The notes below the pieces were generated by a model. It saw only the letters and a program-made list of their open reading frames with translations, did not search any database and was not told where the DNA came from. Shown in pieces: positions 55,480 to 64,000 of a stretch of 64,000 bases of DNA. How positions within the stretch are numbered: the stretch's first letter is position 1; each line of letters opens with the position of its first letter. A program made the translations under genes and the position numbers. Location of the stretch: assembly GCA_003864495.1 (NCBI GenBank), contig ML133383.1, forward strand, positions 3,617,560-3,681,559, in the 5' to 3' direction. Source of the DNA: Nemopilema nomurai. Taxonomy: Eukaryota > Cnidaria > Scyphozoa > Rhizostomeae > Rhizostomatidae.

Positions 55480-58400
55480 TTAGCTGAGAAATGCCCTTCC
55501 TCTGCTTCTTTTGGCCCCTTTGTCCTTGTGACATTCAGCATAGATCATTTTGATGACAATCACGTGGAAAAGCACGATACACACAATGACAAAAAACCAG
55601 AACTTCGCAGAGAGTTTGAAATGGTGTGCTGCAAACCTTGGCTGATCGTCGTCCCCCGTTTCTAGAAGAAACAAATGGAGAAATCAGGACCTTCCTAGTG
55701 CGGCACATGGGGTGTGACTGGTCAAGTCTCACTGAAAGCCCCGGATAACAATAGAGCGTCGCAAATTCTTAACGATTTCTCCATCGAAGAACTTTAATGT
55801 ACATTATGGGATTTTGTAGCTTCAGTAGTATCTTATCGATTCCTTTTTAAAATGCTACGAGGGTCAACCTCATTTTATTGGGGAAAAACGATGTGTTTTA
55901 AGCAAGTTCAAATGAAAATAGTAACGCTAAAATGCTGAGAGAGCACGTTAAGGGTTCTTAGAGGTAACTAACTATAGAAGGATCGAAGCAACATCGTTTA
56001 CAGCAAGATGCGACTAAAAGGAGATTGACCATGGAGGATACCTTTACGGGCGTTGATCATAAAAGAACTTTCCTTCAGCATCTGCAGGTCCGTTCGATTC
56101 GTGGACACGTAGAGAATGGGAGTGACCGGATTTGTCAATTTGGCAATGAACAAGGAAGGCGTCGAGCTGCCGAAATCAAAGGCAATGTTAGCATGGAAGC
56201 AGGTTATGCTGGGACCAAGTCACATCTTGTCGCAAAAAATCAACAACATGCAAATTGTGACAAAAACATGGGGCATGTGGGGGTGTGAAACCACCTAAAA
56301 CATTTATGAACATGTTGTTAAGGACAATCCAGCCTTCATTTCCGAACATATACCTGAACATAAATTGAAGGCTTCTTTTAAAAAAGAGCAATAACATATA
56401 CATTGAGTAATTGACATTTACGCCGCAAAAGGTACTACTGCAGCAACTAATTGCAGCGAATACCATTTGAATTTATTCCGTGCGGAATGCAGTTTCTGTA
56501 CTGTTTTCTCACTAAACAGAGAAGGTAAGAAGCACATCGTGAAACGGAGTAATGGAAGCACTAAGAAAATCAACAAGTAACGGACAGATTTGGAAACGCA
56601 ATCAGTTTAAAACGGAGTTATGGAAGCATAGCTGAGGCTTGGTTTCAAGTTGAGAAAAAGAACGCTGCTTTCGGGCAAAAAGAGCCTCAGAGATTTCCAC
56701 ATCCTACAGAATCGCAAGTAGCCCAATGCAAGCTGCATCAGGCATATGGAAGCTCATCACAAGCGAAAGACTAACGTGCCGAACGCAATTTATATTGTGG
56801 AGAACTTAAAAGGGCACCAGTTAGGGGTACAGTGAAGCGCATGCGCAATGAATAGATTACTACCAAACAAAGAAAAGAACGCACCTGATTTCGACAACTT
56901 GTTCACAAGCGGAGCCACAAGCAAAAAGCTTGGGTGCTCCTGGTTTCTCCGAGAATATTTCAATCGTCTTGATACCATCGGGCGGCATAATTCTGATGTG
57001 AATATAGACTGTGTTCTTTCGGTAAGGCAGATGACGTAATGATACATTGGATGACAAAGATATTGGGTTGATGGCCAGTTCCAGGCCGTGCTTTGTGTAT
57101 TGCAGTCCAGAGAAGCTGAGAACAAGCGCTTTTTGTATACCAAGAACACCTGTGGAACATAAACAGGGTGTTAAGTGAGACATGAAAAATAAGTAAACTG
57201 GGGGTAAACTGCTCTAGTACTCCGGGTAGCTTCCAAAATAATCAAAGCAGACTTAAAAGTATCAGCTGTTTTTAAGTTCGAACCTTTGCAAGCCTCTGAC
57301 CCATTAATGCACCACAGGACACTCACGAAAGTCAAGTTATTTGCTTTTGATTAAAGAAAAATTTATCATAACAGGCTGCAAAGGACCAACTCAGTAGCCA
57401 AACACGATTATAAACAGTAAATCACGCCACCATAAAGATTGGGGGTCACCTTACCTGCCTTCATCAGTTCTGAGCACCCGAATTTATGCAAAGTGCTATT
57501 CCAGTTGCGTGTTAGCGACATTAAGCTTTGGATGTCTTTTGGCATCACCCAGAAATGAGTCGTGTGCCTATGAAAGTCAATGATGGAATTTTGAACTCTA
57601 ACTTGTTCTACACGTGCAAAAAATAGCACATGAGCAACGCACAACATCGAATTTACAATCGCAGATTCAATGCAGGCCAAGGCTGAATGCAGCCAAATAA
57701 GCATGTTTGTTCCTCTTTCGGTGAAACACAGCCAATCAGACCTAAGAACCCAACAGCAGTGACATTCTGTGTAAAATAGATCAGTGGTGTCAAGTACTGG
57801 AGTCTGGGCCCTAACGCAGCCTGAATGACTCACCAACCGTACTTAATCTATTCCTCTGTATTCGTTGTATTTGTTCCTTCGTATCACACGTTCCATACTG
57901 TACGCTTCATTTTCTACGTTTCACGGAGCAGTGTCTCTCTCTGCACTTCACAAGTGTTTTTTTAATTTGAAGAATTTAGCAAGAAACGTGGTTTGGCTTG
58001 AATCTGTTTGCGATTATCAGCGTGTTGCCTGTGCCGTGCTTTATCAAAATGCCTCGTGCGCGTTGACATAACAATAAAATTGAAATAAACCCAACCCCAC
58101 AAGAGCCCGAAGAACTATTTTGTAGTTGGGCAAATGGCAAATCAGCATGGCAACACTTTTGAAAAAGCACTGACTCCAGCCCTTATAACAACACACGTGT
58201 TTGTCCCAGACCTCTTCACCTTGCGCATTATTTAGACACAGTTTACCCCTTGATGCCTCGGCAATTCGAGATCAACACTTATCGAAAAAAGACTCAGCGG
58301 GGTTCAGCCTCACACGTGTTTGAAGAAGCAAGGAACGAAACCGAGGCTACCAGGCATGAACAAGCTTCAAGCCATCCAGTTCATCGCTCTGATTTGTGAT

Positions 58401-61400
58401 CGCAATTCTTCAAAACAATACTCATAAAAAGACCTTTCGCTACCAAAATTGCTGTGTGCATCCATACTTACATGGTGGGGGCTCCATAAAAACACGACTC
58501 AGACTTCGATTCTGGTACGCTTGTTAGGGAGGCATTTTCAAGGTTGTTTGTGGAATATAAGTAATACTCAGTGATGTTGACATTGAGCGGCGAGGGCGTG
58601 TCAGGATCGTCTTTAGACTCGACTTTTATGCCTAGGTTCCAAATCTACGAAAGGGAAATTGCATCAAAAATTGACAACTACCTAAAAAACACTCCCAGCT
58701 CTTGTCAAAGTTTCGAAAATGATTCGAATATTTTAATATCCATTAAAGAGAAAAAGTAACCATAGAACACAATGAAGTAAAATCACGTCACACACCGAAT
58801 AGCATCGCATAGAAATAACAGGTCACAGGGAGACCTTCGATAACAAAGATAATGTCGGGCTTGACCTACTCAGAATCGGGTCGTTCACCGAGTACCTTAA
58901 CAATCTAGCACTGAAACCAACTATTGTTCAATGGATTTCGGAAATAGAAACTCTGAAAAACAAGTTGGTCAACTTACAGATTCCCAAGCAGAAATGTGAC
59001 GTTTTCTTAGCTGTGTTTGAAGCAACGATCGCCATGCCTATGAGGTGATATTTCATTTCGATTCAAGTTGCAAATACAGATGCGACATCAGTTACGACTT
59101 CGATTGCGAATTCAGTTCTCATATCAGTTACCAAGTTATTTGCGAATTGAGCTGCGATTTTAGTTTCGATACCAATTACGACTTTAGCTGCAAACTCAAC
59201 TGCGAATTAAGTTCCGATTCCAGCTGCAATAATGGTTACGTACGATTTAAGTTGCGAACTGAGTTGTGAATCCAGAAGATTCAAATTCATTCCAGCGTTT
59301 ATGAACATTGTTTTATGAAGATTTACATTGTTTATAATCTCAAAAACTGCTTACGAGGACCTACAGAAAGCATCTATGGTATCTTTAAAACTGAACATAA
59401 AGCATCTATTAAAAGAATATACCTGTCAATGCCAACTGCTGAAAAAGTGCAACACAATTCATATCATACAAAAAGTTTTCACTGAAGCCAGGAAAATCTG
59501 TTTTACAAAAATTCACACGTACTTTCCCAATTTCCGTTTTAAGTTTTATTAGTCCTTGATCAATCTCTGCTTTCTGCCTTGAATCTGACTGCAGATTTTC
59601 GCTTTCGTTTACAACAAAATCTTCCGATCGCACTAAAGACATAACCTGCATCTCAACAGATCTGTTAACAGAAACAAGGATTGTTAATCTGATGAAAATG
59701 ATCAATAAAAATTCTTTTTGACTTAGGAGCGAGAAACACTGGAAGTGACAAAAGGGCGATCGGATAATTCTTGAGCCAGCATGAGCTTAAACAGATCCAT
59801 TGACCAAGCACTATCTTCATCATCGCTCAGCCTCTCATTTGTCAATTTTTTTTAAAATTCCGAAGAATCGTGCCAATCTTAACTCATCCAAACCGACAAA
59901 AAAACCCAAGCCATCGCAATATTGACTGGCTCAACTACTCTCATCAGTATGACATTGCATCCGCTGCCTTCTATCTCAGCTCTTCCAAGTTCAGAGGAGC
60001 GTTAGGCGAAACACAATGCAGCAACTGCCCTGCTCGGCAAAGGCTTGCTTACCGCCGTCCAGGGAGTTTCGACTCTTTTGGAAACAGCGACGTCGCAACT
60101 GCAATTATTTTTCCGCCATCCTTTCTCTCGCCACTTTCCACGCCGTAGCTCAAAGTGTAGCTGGCAAGTTTATTTCTGCAAAACAAGCAGATTTGCATGT
60201 TTTATTACTTATCCTATTACCCAATGCCAAATTCAATTTTCTGAAACAAATCAAATCGAGTATTCATTTAGAGACCAGCCAGCCAAAAAAGCATAATCTT
60301 CAAACATTTGTGCGCTAAAGGGTAAAACGCTCATATTCTTGCCTTGCAAATGCGACAAAATATTTCATTTAAAACCAAAATCGTGTTTAGGATAAGTAAA
60401 AGACAGAAACGTCAAAACACAGAAATGTCATAGTGCACAAAAAATAGAGGATAAATAAGGAGAAATTACCTTTTTGAAGAAGTGACCTCTTTGTGCCATT
60501 TTTCACTTGATGCAACGCTGAAGACTCCATGAACCTCTGCAGGCTAATAAAAAAGGAAAATTCATGAAAATTCAAATGCACTTCAGTCTGCAAACATTCT
60601 TCAGTGGCAGCAAATAAACCAGAACTAGGCAACACAACAAAAAGAAAATGTTGTCTAAATGATGGCAACAGAAATTAAGAAAAAACAAAACAAACAAAAA
60701 TAAAGCTTTTATTTTTTTGCCAACTGGATGTCAGTAGCATTAAATAATACTAGGGTACTAAAAACAAGCAGTAATTAGCGCAGCAATGCTAAAACAATTG
60801 CTAGAACAAGGGGATACATAAAAATAAAAGACAGGACTGCGGACAAGCTATTTATAGAATATCATAAGTTATGACTTAAGTTATGACATGATTTTCTAGA
60901 CAAAGATAATCATGCCTAGTCATCAATTTATCTGTTGTTAATCAGTTAGTTGATGCTTAAAAAGGAATGGAATATAGCCAAGGAAAAAACTTGCCAAAAA
61001 TGTAACACTTACCCTGAAATTGTTCACTTTTATTTCTTGATACAAAAGGCCAGGAATTTCACGGTGAATAAAAATAACATGCTCCACAACAATGCAATAA
61101 ACCTTGTTATCCTGCAGATACAATGATGCAAAGCTTTAGGAAAAAATTCATCAACAACAAACTTAGCCATTAGATAGAATGATAATATTAACACAATGGC
61201 TTTTACATTTTTACTAAAAATTTCATTACTAAAAACTGAACAGTGTGAAGGGAAAGCCAATGAAAAACTCACCCCATTAAAAGTTGTGTACTTGTGAATT
61301 TTTCCTTTTTTGATATCAAGAACTATTGTTTCTGTAAGCACAAAATAATGACAAGTTAGACTTTTGTAAAGAAATTCCAAGCTCCAAGTTCTAAATTGGT

Positions 61401-63612
61401 AATATCTGAACTATTAATTTCTTCAAAACCAATGAAATTAGATAGAGCCTGCATATGCATGAAAACCATAACAAATTAGATATTTGTCTTTCCTTCTCAT
61501 CAAGATGAAATGATTCTATTCCTTAAATGCAATAGAGTGCAAATGGAACAAGTCTAATGTTTTGTCCTACATTTTTGACAGTTCATTCTGATACTTTGAC
61601 AGTTCATAAACAAAAGATCATTCAGGTGATTAAATGTGAAATTTTCCAAAAGCTTCCTGGCATTGTGTATTTTTTAGCTTCCGTAAGGCTCAAATGAAAC
61701 TTTGCTCAATGAATCCAAAAGCCTATTCAATAATTCAACCATCAATCTTCCTAAAAAGGCAGGATAGAATTCAACTTTGTAGCATGACAATTCCTCTTCA
61801 GATACCCTCATGGAACATGAGTCATTGATATTTGTGTTACTTCTCCTATTAATTATTCAAAATCAAATCATTACCATCTGGGTCCTTTGTCTCCCCCATA
61901 GGATTGAATTGTAAAATATTTGAGAATGGAATTTGGATGAGACCCATTTTGGTGTCATTCAAAATATAAAGCTCACTCCTATCACCATCTGTTGTCAAAC
62001 CAAGATAACCATCACCTAGGAAGAGAAAGACAATTAAGAATATAAAAAAGATACATGAGGCTAAAATTGTTAGATCCTTTTGTCTTGATCAGTTCAAGTT
62101 TTGATCAAGTTTTGATCAAGTAAGAAAGTAGTGTTGACTTGTGTCTGTCAAAATTTATTCATCCAAGAAGTTCTAAACCTCAAGAATAAGTGAAAATTTA
62201 GGATGTTTTATGCATTTGTACAAGGGCTATCCTCTCATGAAATAATCCCTGGACAGGATAAGAAAAACTGTCGTGTTTATAAAAATTAGCAACAAAAAAA
62301 CTTTCAACTAAATCAACATCTTCTAGTGAAAACCAAATGCCGCCCAGAAATCACATCATGACCTGTATCTCAATAAGAAGGTTGTAGAACTAATGAGTTA
62401 TGCACATTATAGGACACATTATGGGACATGCATAACACAAATTCCATATTAAACCTGGACACATCTCAGGACTATCAAGTGCCTACAGCTCTAGAAACTT
62501 ATTTTAATCATGGATTGTAGGAAAAATACTTTGGTTAACAATTATGTCTCTGTTTGACTCACTCCACCCCTGCTTGCTAAAAACTTGTACTGAGACTCCA
62601 AAGAAATAGTACAAAAATGTAATAAAAATCAGTTAGGCCTTTCAGAGGGCTTTTTCTGTGGGAAGACATAATTCATTATCACATATGTTTTGTTATTAAA
62701 CTCAAGTCTACTTATCCATTCACAATAACTTTCCTTAAATGTCTTGTAAACAATTGCAATTACTGTCACTCTTATGCACGTTCATCAGCACAAAGCATGT
62801 TGAATACATAAATCATCAGTTTCAAAACTGTCCTGGCCTAAAGATTGTTCTGGAAGATTAGCAGAGTCTTACCAACAAAAGGCAGAAACTGATGATCAAC
62901 AGAATCAGAGGGGATGTGCTTGATGACAGCATCTGCATTCTCCATTTTCAGATACCACTTTTCAAGCATACCTGCCAAACATGCTGGTGCTTGTTCTAAA
63001 AAACAATTTCACAATGTCTCACTACAAGAACTTTATCCTTTAAAAACCAGATTTTGAGCAAAACAAGTTCAATACTCTACTTGAATGCTACTTCTATGCA
63101 ACAATAGACAAAGTTATGTTGCTTCTCTTTGACATAAAATTCAAAGTTGGTTCTTACTTGAAACAAAAATTTTGCATGAATTTAATAGCTGGCTATAATT
63201 GAGTAAGTAAAAGGTTAGCCCTATATTCAATATCGAACATTGAAGAATATGTTGTTCATTTTTAGCTAAGTAGACTGAGAGCTGTTTATGGGTAATGATC
63301 AAACCTGGATACAGTGGTAAAGTAGCAAAGCACTTTAACCAGAAGCCTGTCAAAGCTGTATAATGGGTAATGATCAAACCTGGATACAGTGGTAAAGTAG
63401 CAAAGCACTTTAACCAGAAGCCTGTCAAAGCTGTATAATAAATTAGTATGATAATAAAACTTCTAAACTTGTTTTTGAGAGAACTGAAGTGTAATCAAAA
63501 GCAATTTCTTACTATGTCCGCCATGGACAGCATTCAGATGCCGATGAGGAAGAATAAACTTTGATGAACAATAATACATTGCAAGCACAAATACTGCTAT
63601 CCCAAGCACCAT
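55480..63612 (-). CDS. KIAA2013: KIAA2013 homologue (conserved membrane-anchored luminal protein)
   Basis: Thirteen exons, 5' to 3': 63513-63612 (acceptor at 63625/63626), 62873-62995, 61875-62015, 61273-61331, 61013-61111, 60470-60543, 60053-60175, 59523-59661, 58472-58644, 57455-57597, 56885-57149, 56042-56166, 55480-55661. From the ATG at 63612 they total 1746 nt, 581 residues; human KIAA2013 has about 630. Matches to the human protein include 'PACL' near the N terminus, 'DPDTPSPLNVNITEYYLY', 'LHKFGCSELMKAG', 'ALVLSFSGLQYTKHGLEL' and 'KLFACGSACEQVVEI'. The end also matches: 'KFWFFVIVCIVLFHVIVIK' is a membrane segment followed by a basic tail. An N-terminal hydrophobic stretch ('MVLGIAVFVLAMYY') acts as signal or anchor. 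Function is not established. The acceptor upstream of the ATG means a 5' exon, coding or not, lies to the right, perhaps outside the window. The acceptor of exon 10 is the least certain border. Confidence 0.92.
59060..59275. repeat. Degenerate tandem repeat with 'gcgaattcagtt/tgcgatttcag' units
   Basis: About a dozen diverged 15-18 bp units ('agttgcgaattcag', 'agctgcgatttt', 'agttacgactttagctgc') run head to tail in the KIAA2013 intron between exons 8 and 9. The open frame 59045-59269 (Ser/Cys/Asp-rich) is a product of this periodicity and is not a gene. Confidence 0.75.
63289..63438. repeat. Perfect 75 bp tandem duplication
   Basis: The segment beginning 'tgggtaatgatcaaacctgg' at 63289 is repeated without change at 63364. 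It lies in the first visible KIAA2013 intron. The absence of differences points to a recent duplication or to an assembly artefact. Confidence 0.95.
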
Positions 63613-64000
63613 TAGTTTCTTTGCTCTACAAGAAAATTTGTAGATATGAAATGGAACAAGTACCACAATAAGAACAATTTCAATGAAGATAAACAAGAAT
63701 AAATGTGGAAAGGATTGTCTGATTCCAAATATTTTCAAACTGGATTCTTAAAAAATTCATATCAATGTTAAGGTACTTTTTGCTTAAATATGCTTCCATC
63801 AAAACAAGATAAATAAGAAGAAAAACTATGCTGAATATCAACTATTAAGGCAGACCTTGAAAAATGACATGCAATATGATTACTAGCTTTGACCCAGAAA
63901 TACATAAGTAAAATCCTGAAATGACCATTCCATTTTACAAAATGTTATGTTCATCATGTTAAAGCTCTTTGAAAGGTGTAAAAATGTAATATAACTCTGT

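Noticed and set aside
59423..59661. Longer version of KIAA2013 exon 8 ending at 59423
   Set aside because: It leaves phase 1, which puts a stop in the next exon. The donor at 59522 gives phase 0 and restores the conserved reading 'IWNLGIKVESK'.

Overview
The window is animal nuclear DNA: AT-rich, intron-dense, with GT-AG introns, long introns and intergenic stretches, microsatellites, a non-autonomous DNA transposon and no operon structure. Motile cilia are implied by a radial-spoke gene. The closeness of several proteins to their vertebrate counterparts, together with a mosaic secreted astacin protease (TSP1, CUB and C-type lectin modules), suggests a basal metazoan, most likely an anthozoan cnidarian (coral or sea anemone). 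That placement is inference. No rRNA gene, CRISPR array, virus or toxin gene was recognised.

Layout. (1) 604-3442, + strand: last six exons of RUNDC1 (RUN domain); its 5' part lies left of the window. (2) 6648-25349, - strand: a complete 15-exon gene for an 895-residue secreted astacin metalloprotease. Domain order is signal peptide, propeptide with an FxGD switch, catalytic domain, TSP1, three Trp/Asp-Asn-Tyr-Cys modules, TSP1, CUB, CUB, C-type lectin. Its 7 kb first intron holds further coding-like islands on the same strand that I could not identify. (3) 25350-41418: 16 kb with no recognisable gene. (4) 41419-43391, + strand: a p24/TMED cargo receptor. (5) 44945-48990, - strand: the sulfur dioxygenase ETHE1. 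(6) 49098-54547, + strand: RSPH14, head to head with ETHE1 across a 107 bp promoter that contains an RFX X-box. (7) 55480-63612, - strand: the KIAA2013 homologue, possibly continuing past the right edge.

The gene set is mixed: secretory-pathway transport (TMED), mitochondrial sulfide oxidation (ETHE1), cilia (RSPH14), an extracellular matrix or immune-type protease, and two poorly characterised conserved proteins (RUNDC1, KIAA2013). Neighbours do not form a pathway. The one functional coupling suggested by position is the shared ETHE1/RSPH14 promoter. All exon models were built by hand from homology, reading frame and splice sites, and their phases were checked: the five complete models each sum to a whole number of codons.
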